A program made the translations under genes and the position numbers. A model generated the notes under the pieces. That model did not search any database. It was not told the origin of the DNA and worked only from the letters and a program-made list of their open reading frames with translations. A DNA stretch of 27,704 bases from a virus. The stretch's first letter is position 1, and each line of letters starts with the position of its first letter. Where the stretch lies: positions 1 through 27,704 of IMG/VR virus record IMGVR_UViG_3300030106_001270; one strand, 5' to 3'. Positions 1-7,819 of this stretch are shown here, one piece after another.

Positions 1-326
1 ATTTTGTACAAAGATTTATAGACAGAATTACAATAACTTTATATCAAACACCTGGCACATCACAGGCAGGAAAGTTTTTAAATTATTACTACGTAACTAG
101 AATTGAAGATGCAGGAGCTTACACAAATGCAACAGACGTTCCATACAGATTTGTACCTTGTATGGTAGCTGGTTTAACTTTTTATTTATCACAAAAGTAT
201 GCTCCACAAAGATCACAAGAATTTAAATTATATTACGAAGATGAATTAAATAGAGCTTTACAAGAAGATGGATCTTCTTCTAGTTCTTACATAACACCTA
301 AATCTTACTTTACGGAGGTTAATTAA
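1..326 (+). CDS. Head-tail connector/adaptor-like structural protein (5' truncated)
   Basis: An open frame runs in from the window edge (codons in phase with position 3) and stops at TAA 324-326. About 107 residues are visible and the true start lies upstream. The visible part has a YYYVTRIEDAG segment, then VPYRFVPCMVAGLTFYLSQ and a helical charged tail (YYEDELNRALQEDG). Connector/adaptor proteins of marine podoviruses often end with such a helical segment, and the protein at 814-1494 ends in a comparable way (LLLYAALVEAY...YYEAAYKRA). Function is inferred as part of the ring joining portal to tail. Its stop overlaps the next start (TAATG), so translation is probably coupled. The family is moderately sure; the exact position in the connector is not. 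Confidence 0.7.
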   Translation, partial: FVQRFIDRITITLYQTPGTSQAGKFLNYYYVTRIEDAGAYTNATDVPYRFVPCMVAGLTFYLSQKYAPQRSQEFKLYYEDELNRALQEDGSSSSSYITPKSYFTEVN

Positions 327-814
327 TGGCTGTTGGTAAACATGCAAAATTTATATCTGACCGATCGGGTTTAGAATTTCCATATAAAGAAATGAGAATA
401 GAATGGAATGGAGCAAGAGTTCATATATCAGAGTATGAAAAGAAACATCCGCAACTAGAACCAAAAAGATTTACAGCTGAACCACAAGGTTTGCGTAATG
501 CAAGACCTGACAGAATAGAACCTGCAGTTGCTAGATTACTTGGCTCTAATCCTTTTTCAATAACTAGTGGATCTACAACAATAACTGTTACAGAAATAAA
601 TCATGGACGATCTACAAATGATACGGTGAGATTTAGAAATGTAGAAGGTTCACCAGGAGGACTGGCTTCAACAGCTTATACAGCTGGATCTGGTTTTACA
701 ATTACAGTTACAACAACAGATAAGTATACGTTTACATTAGGGTCAACCCCTACTATAACAGAACAAGCAGGAGGCATGACAGTTACAGCAGGACCAGTAA
801 CTCTAGACGCATAA
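326..814 (+). CDS. Small virion structural protein with N-terminal EWNG motif and C-terminal beta domain
   Basis: This 162-residue protein starts at an ATG inside the upstream stop (TAATG), with GGAGG at 314-318 as ribosome site. The N-terminal half (residues 10-65: SDRSGLEFPYKEMRIEWNG, then KHPQLEPK) matches a short family common in marine phage structural clusters. From memory, relatives often begin that motif with CDR; here it is SDR, so a cysteine that might bind metal is absent. Residues 78-150 form a Thr/Val/Gly-rich beta domain (NHGRSTNDTVRF, then TVTTTDKYTFTLG) resembling an insert in the large protein at 14077-16023. It lies between two connector-like genes, which suggests a virion role. 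The exact function is unknown. Confidence 0.8.
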   Translation: MAVGKHAKFISDRSGLEFPYKEMRIEWNGARVHISEYEKKHPQLEPKRFTAEPQGLRNARPDRIEPAVARLLGSNPFSITSGSTTITVTEINHGRSTNDTVRFRNVEGSPGGLASTAYTAGSGFTITVTTTDKYTFTLGSTPTITEQAGGMTVTAGPVTLDA

Positions 815-1494
815 TGGCATATACTTTAACAAATATAACAGACGATATTAGAAATTATACAGAAGTAGATAGCGGAGTATTAACAACTGCAGTCGTAAAT
901 AGATTTGTACAGAATGCTGAGAATAGAATTTATAGAGAAATAGATTCTGACGATAACAGACACTATGCTACATCTAATCTAGCTATTGGAAACAGGTATG
1001 TAACTATTCCTTCTGATCTTAGAAATATTAGATATGTACAACTAAAAGATACAAATGTAACACCAAACACACAAACGTTCTTAGAGAAAAAAGACACTAG
1101 TTATATGGCGGCTTTTTATGATACGCCAAGCACAGCTTCTGGAATACCAAAGTATTATGCAAACTGGGATGCAAATTTTTGGGTGGTTGCACCTACACCA
1201 AACGCTACATATGAGATTACATTAGCGTATATGAAACAACCTGTGAGTCTTACAGATGCTACTAAAAGCGGATCTGGGACTTACCTATCTAACAAATATC
1301 AAGACTTACTTTTATACGCTGCGTTGGTCGAAGCATATGCATACTTGAAAGGTCCAGTGGATATGTTACAATACTACGAAGCGGCATATAAGAGAGCGGC
1401 AGCATCGTACTCTATCGAACAAGAAGGTAGAAGACGCAGAGACGAATATCAAGATGGTGTTATTCGTAACAGTATTAAATCACCATCACCATAA
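814..1494 (+). CDS. Phage adaptor / head-tail connector protein (SU10 adaptor or P22 gp4-like type)
   Basis: The product has 226 residues and its start overlaps the previous stop (TAATG). The N-terminus (LTNITDDIRNYTEVDSGVLT, then VNRFVQNAENRIYREID) is a helical segment typical of phage adaptor proteins that dock beneath the portal. The middle, from IPSDLRNIRYVQLKD to PTPNATYEITLAYMKQP, is a beta domain; the C-terminus (LLLYAALVEAYAYLKGP...YYEAAYKRAAASYSIEQEGRRRRDEYQDG) is helical and ends in a strongly charged tail. This N-helix/beta/C-helix plan fits adaptors of podoviruses. It follows the truncated connector gene and precedes tail genes, as expected. The broad family is fairly sure; whether it is the main adaptor or a second tail-tube ring protein is open. 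Confidence 0.8.
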   Translation: MAYTLTNITDDIRNYTEVDSGVLTTAVVNRFVQNAENRIYREIDSDDNRHYATSNLAIGNRYVTIPSDLRNIRYVQLKDTNVTPNTQTFLEKKDTSYMAAFYDTPSTASGIPKYYANWDANFWVVAPTPNATYEITLAYMKQPVSLTDATKSGSGTYLSNKYQDLLLYAALVEAYAYLKGPVDMLQYYEAAYKRAAASYSIEQEGRRRRDEYQDGVIRNSIKSPSP

Positions 1495-1510
1495 TAAGGA
1501 GATATAAAAT

Positions 1511-1960
1511 ATGGCAAATATAGTACCAAATTCGTTCAAGTCCGGCTTGTTAAAAGGAACATTTAATTTTGACACTTCTGGAAATGGAGGAAATGCTTTT
1601 AAGTGTGCTTTGTATACTAGCATAAGTAACTACAGCGTAGCCTCAACTGTGTTCCTATCAGGAACAGGTCAAGGTGAAGTTAACCCGAGTGGAACAGGTT
1701 ACTCAGCGGGTGGAAATACGTTAACAAACGCAGGGATTGCAGGGACAACAACTGCATTCGTTGATTTTGATGATCTGACTTTTCCATCTGTTACGTTGAC
1801 TGCTGCAGGAGCTGCTATTTACAAAACAACTGGTGGCGGAAACGAGCTTGTACTAGTTTTAGATTTTGGTGGCAATAAAACAGCAACTAACGGAGACTTT
1901 GTTATTCAGTTTCCTTCTGCTGATGCTACAAATGCTATTATTAGACTAGGCGACGCGTAA
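1511..1960 (+). CDS. Small beta-rich tail/virion protein, unknown function
   Basis: The 149-residue product begins MANIVPNSFKSGLLKG and is preceded by a strong ribosome site (AAGGAGAT, 1496-1503). It is rich in Gly, Thr, Ala and Asn and has almost no charged stretches, as in beta-structured virion proteins. A C-terminal motif (LVLVLDFGGNKTATNGDFVI then QFPSADATNAIIRL) recurs in small structural proteins next to tail-fibre genes of marine phages; this is from memory, not a search. It could be a collar, fibre-attachment or decoration protein. No enzymatic motif is visible. It starts a series of fibre-related genes and is spaced 16 nt from the connector gene, the widest gap in this part of the operon. 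Confidence 0.8.
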   Translation: MANIVPNSFKSGLLKGTFNFDTSGNGGNAFKCALYTSISNYSVASTVFLSGTGQGEVNPSGTGYSAGGNTLTNAGIAGTTTAFVDFDDLTFPSVTLTAAGAAIYKTTGGGNELVLVLDFGGNKTATNGDFVIQFPSADATNAIIRLGDA

Positions 1961-1975
1961 TAGAGGATTATATAA

Positions 1976-2434
1976 ATGGCTTTTGTACTTAACGATAGAG
2001 TCAAGCAGACGAGTACGTCTACTGGCACAGGAACAATAAACCTTTCAGCTACAGCTGAAACAGGTTTTGAAACTTTTGTTGCTGGTATTGGAACTACAAA
2101 TAGTACGTTCTACTGTATATCTCACGATGGAACTGCTGAATTTGAAGTCGGTATTGGAACTGTAACAGATGCATCACCTGATACACTTTCTAGAGATACC
2201 GTTATCTCCTCTTCAAACTCAGATAACAAAGTTGATTTTGGTGTTGGAACTAAAACTGTATTTTGTACTTATCCTGCAAAAAGAGCTCCGTCTGCAAGTA
2301 TGACAGCTACAACATATATTAATACACACGCAGCTACGATTTCAGATTCACAAACAATTGATTCAGGAGTATTAGCTGGTCCCGTAACTGTAACAGGTAC
2401 GGTAACAGTAACAGGTAATTTGGTAGTTATATAA
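1976..2434 (+). CDS. Fibre-proximal structural protein with C-terminal VTVTG repeats
   Basis: The 152-residue product starts at ATG 1976 behind AGAGGA. Residues 1-102 (MAFVLNDRVKQTSTSTGTGT, later FEVGIGTVTDASPDTLSRDT and TKTVFCTYPAKRAP) match a compact domain found in many phage tail and fibre proteins, where it is thought to form an attachment domain. The remaining 50 residues end in a short repeat, GPVTVTGTVTVTGNLVVI, which looks like the start of a beta-helical fibre shaft that stops early. Its stop overlaps the first cassette's ATG (TAATG at 2432-2436). It is plausibly the base or linker for the adhesin proteins that follow. Family resemblance is good; function is inferred. Confidence 0.8.
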   Translation: MAFVLNDRVKQTSTSTGTGTINLSATAETGFETFVAGIGTTNSTFYCISHDGTAEFEVGIGTVTDASPDTLSRDTVISSSNSDNKVDFGVGTKTVFCTYPAKRAPSASMTATTYINTHAATISDSQTIDSGVLAGPVTVTGTVTVTGNLVVI

Positions 2435-3240
2435 TGAGTCAAATAGAAGTAGATAAAATAATACCTCAATCTGGAACAGCACTACAAGTTGGTGAAAATG
2501 GTGACACAATTACAGTTCCAGCAGGAACTACTTTAAATTTAACAGACGGTACAGTTACATATCCAAATGGTTCTGTGCAAAACGTAGACCTTGCAAACTC
2601 TTCTATTACAATAAATGGATCATCTGTATCTTTAGGTGGATCTGTTACGATCGGTGAAACTAAACCTACAATAACTGGAGTAAGTCCAACAGTAATTGAA
2701 AACGCACAAGCTACTATTACAATTACAGGAACAAATTTTGTTAGAATACCTGTAGTTACAGCAATCAATAATAGTACCGGTCAAAGATTTTCTGCTGATG
2801 AAGTATCTTTTTCTAGTGCTACAAGTATCACAGCAAAATTTACGATTAGTGTAGATGGAACTTATTTATTATATTTAGAGAATCCAGATGGTAACGCGGT
2901 TCAAGTTGCTCAAGGGTCTGCTCAAGTTTTAACAGTTTCAGACGCTCCGGCGTGGACAACATCTGCTGGATCTTTAGGATCAAACGCTGCGGGAACTTTA
3001 GTTTCATATACAGTAGCAGCAACTAATGCTACTAGCTTTGCAGTACAATCAGGATCATTACCTGGAGGTGTATCTTTAAATACAAGCACAGGTGTGATAT
3101 CAGGTACAGAGTCAGGTTCTACGCAAGAAACAACGTACTCGTTTACTATTCGAGCTACGGATGCAGAAGGCCAGACAGCTGACAGAGCTTTTAGTATAAC
3201 AATAACACATGGAGTTAGTAACTCAGGACAGTTTAACTAG
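2434..3240 (+). CDS. TIG/IPT + Ig-like fibre protein, cassette copy 1
   Basis: The product has 268 residues. Residues 1-50 (MSQIEVDKIIPQSGTALQVG, then GTVTYPNGSV) form an N-terminal segment shared by many marine phage fibre proteins and probably an anchoring/trimerisation leader. Residues 55-76 (NSSITINGSSVSLGGSVTIG) are a linker almost identical to that in copy 2. Residues 77-168 (KPTITGVSPTVI...ITITGTNF...YLLYLENPDGNAV) are a classic TIG/IPT beta-sandwich. Residues 170-258 (FAVQSGSLPGGVSLNTSTGV, then TTYSFTIRATDAEGQTADR) are a putative-Ig (He_PIG) domain. It ends GQFN. No catalytic residues are seen. Such domains are extracellular binding or spacer units, so a role in receptor contact or fibre architecture is inferred. 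It starts inside the upstream stop. Confidence 0.87.
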   Translation: MSQIEVDKIIPQSGTALQVGENGDTITVPAGTTLNLTDGTVTYPNGSVQNVDLANSSITINGSSVSLGGSVTIGETKPTITGVSPTVIENAQATITITGTNFVRIPVVTAINNSTGQRFSADEVSFSSATSITAKFTISVDGTYLLYLENPDGNAVQVAQGSAQVLTVSDAPAWTTSAGSLGSNAAGTLVSYTVAATNATSFAVQSGSLPGGVSLNTSTGVISGTESGSTQETTYSFTIRATDAEGQTADRAFSITITHGVSNSGQFN

Positions 3241-3249
3241 GATAAAATT

Positions 3250-4587
3250 ATGGCATCAACTTATTTATACAGAACAAATGGAACACCTACTTTAGGAAAA
3301 AAGTACACATTTTCATTTTGGATGAAAAGAAGCGCAGTAGATGCTGATCATAGACTTGTTAATAATTATGTAGATGCAAACAATCTTGGACAAATTTATA
3401 TTGATGCAACTAATAATAAATTAAACATCATTGATAAAAGCGGTGGATCAACTCATTTAGATGTAACAGTTTCACATAAATTTAGAGATCCAACAGCTTT
3501 TCATCATATTGTTATAGCGGCAGATACAACACAAGGTAGCGCATCTGATAGAGTGAAAGTTTATATTAATGGTACTCAACAAACAGACTTTGCTTTAGGT
3601 GCAACTTATCCAAGTCAAGACGCTGTTTTAAAGATGAATGCAGCATCGGCTTCAGATCAATTCAGAATAGGTAGTCACAACGGAGGAGGTGATTATTTTG
3701 ATGGTAATCTAACTCATTTTCATTTTGTAGATGGTACAGCTTATGCAGCAAGCACTTTTGGTCAAACAAATGCTACATCAGGAATCTGGACTCCAAAAAC
3801 TTCACCAAGTGTTACTTATGGAAATAATGGTTACTTTTTAAAATTTGAAAATAGTGGTGCTATGGGCACAGACAGTTCAGGTAACACAAACACATTTACT
3901 GTGTCAGGAACGATGACACAAAATATAGATACACCTACAAATGTTTTTGCTACATTAAATAAATTATCAACGCATGGTAATAATACTTTATCGAATGGCA
4001 ATCTTAAAATTGCTTTTACGGCAAACACTTCTTACACAAATTCAATTGGAACTTATGGTATTAATAAAGGCCGTTGGTATGTTGAAGCAAAAGTTGCTGG
4101 TGCAACTACATATTATCCTTGTATTGGTTTTTGCAGTATGGCGAATACTTCAAGAAGATACTATGACCCTCTTTATACAGCAGCACACTTAGGGGCAGAT
4201 GAAGGAACAGGATATTTTGCTCATGGTAATATTCAAAAAGGTGGCTCAACAGATGGTGATTATGCAACATTTACCACTGGTGATATTATTTCAATGTATC
4301 TAGATTTAGAATCAGGAACAAAAACAATGAAATATTATAAGAATGATTCTTTAATAAGAAGCACAACTATAACTCCTGTTGACGGACAATTTTATACTTT
4401 TGGAGCGACAGGAACCTCTGGTTCTGATATTGTTGATTTTAATTTTGGTTCAGGATTTTTTGGAACTACAGCAGTTGCTTCAGGTAACGCAGATGCAAAT
4501 GGTTTCGGATCTTTTGAATATTCACCAACATTAAGTGGAGTAAATTATTATGCACTATGCACTAAAAACATAAAGGAGTTTGGATAA
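3250..4587 (+). CDS. LamG (concanavalin-like) + SPRY-like adhesin, cassette copy 1
   Basis: The product has 445 residues. Residues 18-165 form a LamG/concanavalin-like domain: KKYTFSFWMKRS opens it, FRDPTAFHHIVIAAD and VKVYINGTQQTDF are typical middle strands, and FRIGSHNGGGDYFDGNLTHF closes it. Residues about 270-400 resemble a SPRY/B30.2-like sandwich (KGRWYVEAKV, GDIISMYLDLESGTKTMKYY, IVDFNFGSGFF). The tail FGSFEYSPT...ALCTKN is shared by all three copies. Concanavalin-like domains often bind glycans, so binding of host surface polysaccharide is the best inference. There is no signal peptide or enzyme motif. AAAGGAG (4572-4578) near the 3' end serves the next gene, whose ATG overlaps this stop. 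Confidence 0.87.
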   Translation: MASTYLYRTNGTPTLGKKYTFSFWMKRSAVDADHRLVNNYVDANNLGQIYIDATNNKLNIIDKSGGSTHLDVTVSHKFRDPTAFHHIVIAADTTQGSASDRVKVYINGTQQTDFALGATYPSQDAVLKMNAASASDQFRIGSHNGGGDYFDGNLTHFHFVDGTAYAASTFGQTNATSGIWTPKTSPSVTYGNNGYFLKFENSGAMGTDSSGNTNTFTVSGTMTQNIDTPTNVFATLNKLSTHGNNTLSNGNLKIAFTANTSYTNSIGTYGINKGRWYVEAKVAGATTYYPCIGFCSMANTSRRYYDPLYTAAHLGADEGTGYFAHGNIQKGGSTDGDYATFTTGDIISMYLDLESGTKTMKYYKNDSLIRSTTITPVDGQFYTFGATGTSGSDIVDFNFGSGFFGTTAVASGNADANGFGSFEYSPTLSGVNYYALCTKNIKEFG

Positions 4588-5642
4588 TGGCCTATATATC
4601 TTTTCAACCACACGATTATTTTAATACTAAACTTTATACAGGTAATGCTGGAACAAATGCTATCACAGGTGTTGGCTTTCAACCTGATTGGCTTTGGGTA
4701 AAAGCTAGAAATAGAAATGATAATCATAGAGTAATTGATGTTTTAAGAGGCACTAATGCTTTTAAGATGAATGAATCAAATGCACAAAATGATGTTTCAG
4801 GAGATGGTTTTACGAGTTTAGATAGTGATGGTTTTACATTAAATGGTTCAGGCGGTGGTGGTGAGTTTAACGCAAATAGTGGAACATTTGCAGCATGGAA
4901 CTGGAAAGCTGGTGGAGCTGGCTCAGCAAATAATGATGGTGCTACAGCATCAACTGTTTCAGCAAGTCCTACTTCTGGATTTTCAGTTGTTACACATACA
5001 GGTACAGGTGGAGCAACAACTATAGGACATGGATTAAATGCTACGCCTAGAGTTATCTTTACTAAAATGACAAGTGGTTCAAATAATACATTTGTACAAC
5101 AACCTATTTTAGGTGGTTCTTGGACTAGCAATAATTATATATCAATAACTACAGATAGCGGAGCTGCTTCGGCTTCAAGTTCTACTATAATTAATGCTGT
5201 GAGTAACAGCACCATATCTTTTGCTGGTTCTGATGATTGGGTTAATGGTAACGGCTCTTCATATGTTCATTATGTTTTTGCGGAAAAAAATGGATTTTCT
5301 AAATTTGGACAGTACATTGGTAATGGAAACGGTAATGGTCCAACTATATACGCAGGATTTAAACCAGCTTGGTTTTTAGTTAAAAAAACAAATGTTTCTG
5401 GAGAATATTGGGGCATGTATGATAATAAAAGAAATACATTTAACGAGGTTGATGATGCGCTAATGGCAAACAGAACTGATCAAGAAGCAGACATGGGAGA
5501 TGGAGTTGATTTTCTTGCTACTGGTATAAAAGTTAGAGATACAGGTGGAGAGCTAAATGCTAGTGGTGCTACATATTTTTATATGATGTTTGCAGAAGAA
5601 CCTACAGTAGCATCAAATGGAGACCCAGCGACGGCAAGATAA
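4587..5642 (+). CDS. GFxPxxxxxK-repeat fibre protein (DUF7483-like), cassette copy 1
   Basis: The 351-residue product starts in TAATG overlap with the LamG gene. It has three internal repeats of form [Y/H]xGN/T...G[F/L]xPxxxxxK: residues 17-40 (YTGNAGTNAITGVGFQPDW), 137-160 (HTGTGGATTIGHGLNATP) and 243-267 (YIGNGNGNGP, then GFKPAWFLVK). Between repeats 1 and 2 lie VIDVLRG, DGFTL and AAWNWKAGG, marks of a family common in marine phages that I recall as DUF7483 but cannot verify here. The end (YFYMMFAEEPTVASNGDPAT) is conserved in copy 2. The protein is beta-rich without catalytic motifs. It is probably a distal fibre or receptor-binding chain working with the LamG protein. Confidence 0.85.
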   Translation: MAYISFQPHDYFNTKLYTGNAGTNAITGVGFQPDWLWVKARNRNDNHRVIDVLRGTNAFKMNESNAQNDVSGDGFTSLDSDGFTLNGSGGGGEFNANSGTFAAWNWKAGGAGSANNDGATASTVSASPTSGFSVVTHTGTGGATTIGHGLNATPRVIFTKMTSGSNNTFVQQPILGGSWTSNNYISITTDSGAASASSSTIINAVSNSTISFAGSDDWVNGNGSSYVHYVFAEKNGFSKFGQYIGNGNGNGPTIYAGFKPAWFLVKKTNVSGEYWGMYDNKRNTFNEVDDALMANRTDQEADMGDGVDFLATGIKVRDTGGELNASGATYFYMMFAEEPTVASNGDPATAR

Positions 5643-5644
5643 TT

Positions 5645-6499
5645 ATGAGTGAAGTAAAAGTAAATAAAGTAACACCAAGATCAGGCACAACAGTACAAGT
5701 TGGTGAGGCCGGAGATACTGTTAATTTATCTACGGCTACTGTATCTTTACCAAACTCAACTGTAACAAGTGATCAATTAGTTGGATCTGTTGCAAATGCA
5801 AAACTTGCAAACTCATCAATTACAATTAACGGTTCTGCAGTTTCTCTTGGAGGATCTGTAACTGTAGGTGAAACTAAACCAACAGTTAGTGGAATTACAC
5901 CATCAACAATAGCACCTAATAGCTCAACAACTCTTACAATAGCAGGAGCTAATTTTGCTAGTGTTCCTTTAGTGCAAGCACAAAACACATCTACAGGGGC
6001 GGTAACTTCTGCAACTGCTGTGGCCTTTTCATCATCAAGTTCTATTACAGCTACTTTTACTTTAGCTTTAGGAACATATAAATTTTACATAGAGAATCCA
6101 GATGGAAATGCTGTGCTAACTTCACAAACTGTGCAAGCATCAACTGGTCCATCTTTTACGACTAATGCAGGGTCTTTAGGAACTTTTGCAGCAGGAAGCA
6201 CCATATCAGGATTGAATGTTGTAGCTTCGTCTGATAGTAATGTAACTATTACTGAGGTAACTTCACCGTTAACTCTAACAGGAAATACAGATACGCCAGC
6301 TTCAACAATGAATTTAGGTTTAACTGGAACACCTGCAACAACAGCTACTTATACAATAGCTGGCACGGCACCATCGCCATCATCTGAGACTACATATAGT
6401 TTTACTTTGAGAGCGACTGATGCTGAATCACAAACGACAGACAGAGCTTTTAGTATTACAATTTCTGTAGGTCTAAAAAATGGAGGACAATTCTGTTAA
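5645..6499 (+). CDS. TIG/IPT + Ig-like fibre protein, cassette copy 2
   Basis: This 284-residue paralogue of the copy 1 protein begins MSEVKVNKVTPRSGTTVQVG. The linker NSSITINGSAVSLGGSVTVG (residues 56-75) is nearly identical to copy 1 at protein level but uses many different codons. The TIG/IPT domain spans 79-168 (KPTVSGITPSTI...LTIAGANF...YKFYIENPDGNAV). The C-terminal Ig-like domain (169-275) is clearly different: it lacks the FAVQSGSLPGG motif of copies 1 and 3 and has a Thr-rich stretch (TEVTSPLTLTGNTDTPAST) before rejoining at TTYSFTLRATDAESQTTDR. It ends GGQFC. The next gene starts one base after this stop, with GGAGGA at 6482-6487. Confidence 0.87.
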   Translation: MSEVKVNKVTPRSGTTVQVGEAGDTVNLSTATVSLPNSTVTSDQLVGSVANAKLANSSITINGSAVSLGGSVTVGETKPTVSGITPSTIAPNSSTTLTIAGANFASVPLVQAQNTSTGAVTSATAVAFSSSSSITATFTLALGTYKFYIENPDGNAVLTSQTVQASTGPSFTTNAGSLGTFAAGSTISGLNVVASSDSNVTITEVTSPLTLTGNTDTPASTMNLGLTGTPATTATYTIAGTAPSPSSETTYSFTLRATDAESQTTDRAFSITISVGLKNGGQFC

Positions 6500-7813
6500 A
6501 TGGCTAGTACAAAAATAACACGAACATCATCATCAAGCACAGAAAAGAAAATTACTATTTCTATGTGGGTAAGATTAAACACTCCAGGGGAAAGATCATG
6601 TGTAGGAAATACTAATGATGGTTCAAACTGGGCTATGTTTTATTTTAATGGTGCACAGAAATTACAGTTTGCTTCTTACATAGGTGGATCTTATGTTGTA
6701 AGGTACACAACAAATAGAATATTTAGGGATGTTGGAGCTTGGTATCACTGCGTTGCAACAGCAGATGTAAGTTTAGCCTCTCCTGAAGTAAAAATTTATG
6801 TTAATGGTGAGGAACAAACAGATCTACAATATAATGTTACACCATCTCAAAATGCAGATATAGGTTGGTTTAACGCTTGGAATATGGAACTCGGTGTGCA
6901 ATTTGGTTCATCACATTATCTAGATGGCGCTTTAGCAGATGTATATTACATACAAGGATACATTCATCCAGCTTCAACCTTTGGTCAAACAGATGCAGTA
7001 ACTGGTCAATGGAAACCTATAACTTCTCCATCAATAAATTATGGTGGTAATGGTGGTAATTCTTTTCATTTAAAATTTGAAAATTCAGCGAATCTAGATT
7101 TAGATAGTGGAACTAATAACCTTTCGTTTACAACATCAGGAAACTTACTTCAATCACAAGACAATCCTAGTAACGTTTTTTGTACTTGGAACGATCGTAA
7201 AAAAATGACAGTAACTTTATCAAACGGCGCCACTACAACATCAGGAAATGGTGATCATGGTGTTTGGGGGACAATAGGAGACAACCAAGGTAAATGGTAT
7301 TGGGAAACACAACAAAACGCAGGTAATACAATGATGGGTATTGCTAGTGAGGATGTAACACAAGAACAAGATCGAAGTTCAAATGCTGCTGGTGGTGTTT
7401 ATGGTCTTCAAGATGGAACAACTTATGCTTATTATAGAAACAACGGATCAAGCGGTCAATCTTCAGGTTTCGCTCAAATTACAAACAGTGCTGTTCTTTG
7501 TCATGCTTTAGATTTAGATAATGGAAAATATTATCTTGGCGTAAATGGAAATTTTACAAATTTATCGGGAACAGCTAGTAATATATCAGGTGGAACCAAC
7601 CCTACTTTTTCAGGATTAGACACTGATAAATTTTGGTTTCCTTTTACAGAGTGTAGAGGAAATGGTGCTGGATGTGATGCTAATTTTGGTAATGGATTTC
7701 TTGGCACTAGTGCTATATCATCTGAAGGAAGTAACGCATCAGGTATAGGTAAATTTGAATATGACGTACCAGCAGGCTTTACTGCATGGTCAACTAAAGG
7801 ATTAAACGAATAA
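6500..7813 (+). CDS. LamG (concanavalin-like) + SPRY-like adhesin, cassette copy 2
   Basis: The 437-residue paralogue begins MASTKITRTSSSSTEKKITI. The LamG-like domain occupies about residues 15-165 (ISMWVRL, FRDVGAWYHCVATAD, VKIYVNGEEQTDL, HYLDGALADVYYIQGYIHPA). The linker carries NSFHLKFENSANLDLD and NPSNVFCTWN, matching copies 1 and 3. The second sandwich (about 258-395) has QGKWYWETQQN, LCHALDLDNGKYYLGVNGNF and CDANFGNGFLG. The tail GKFEYDVPAGFTAWSTKGLN is close to copy 3. Its last codons lie in a 24-base exact repeat shared with copy 3 (7796-7819 and 11393-11416). Inferred role: glycan or receptor binding at the tail. Confidence 0.87.
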   Translation: MASTKITRTSSSSTEKKITISMWVRLNTPGERSCVGNTNDGSNWAMFYFNGAQKLQFASYIGGSYVVRYTTNRIFRDVGAWYHCVATADVSLASPEVKIYVNGEEQTDLQYNVTPSQNADIGWFNAWNMELGVQFGSSHYLDGALADVYYIQGYIHPASTFGQTDAVTGQWKPITSPSINYGGNGGNSFHLKFENSANLDLDSGTNNLSFTTSGNLLQSQDNPSNVFCTWNDRKKMTVTLSNGATTTSGNGDHGVWGTIGDNQGKWYWETQQNAGNTMMGIASEDVTQEQDRSSNAAGGVYGLQDGTTYAYYRNNGSSGQSSGFAQITNSAVLCHALDLDNGKYYLGVNGNFTNLSGTASNISGGTNPTFSGLDTDKFWFPFTECRGNGAGCDANFGNGFLGTSAISSEGSNASGIGKFEYDVPAGFTAWSTKGLNE

Positions 7814-7819
7814 TGGCAT
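7796..7819 (+). repeat. 24-base exact direct repeat, copy A (LamG/GFxP gene junction, cassette 2)
   Basis: These 24 bases are identical to 11393-11416. They cover the codons for KGLNE, the TAATG overlap and the first codons of the next gene. Flanking bases differ (T versus G before; T versus A after). It sits at the equivalent junction of cassettes 2 and 3 and is absent from cassette 1, whose junction instead carries AAAGGAGTTTGGATAATGG. Confidence 0.9.

Larger units (their letters stand above)
2434..5642 (+). repeat. Tail-fibre cassette copy 1 (three genes)
   Basis: This is the first of three tandem copies of a module with the order TIG+Ig protein, LamG+SPRY-like protein, GFxPxxxxxK repeat protein. 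Copies are about 3.2, 3.2 and 3.6 kb, all on the + strand. Each copy has the same TAATG overlap between its second and third genes. Similarity is evident in the proteins but has largely drifted at synonymous positions, so the duplication looks old. Confidence 0.9.
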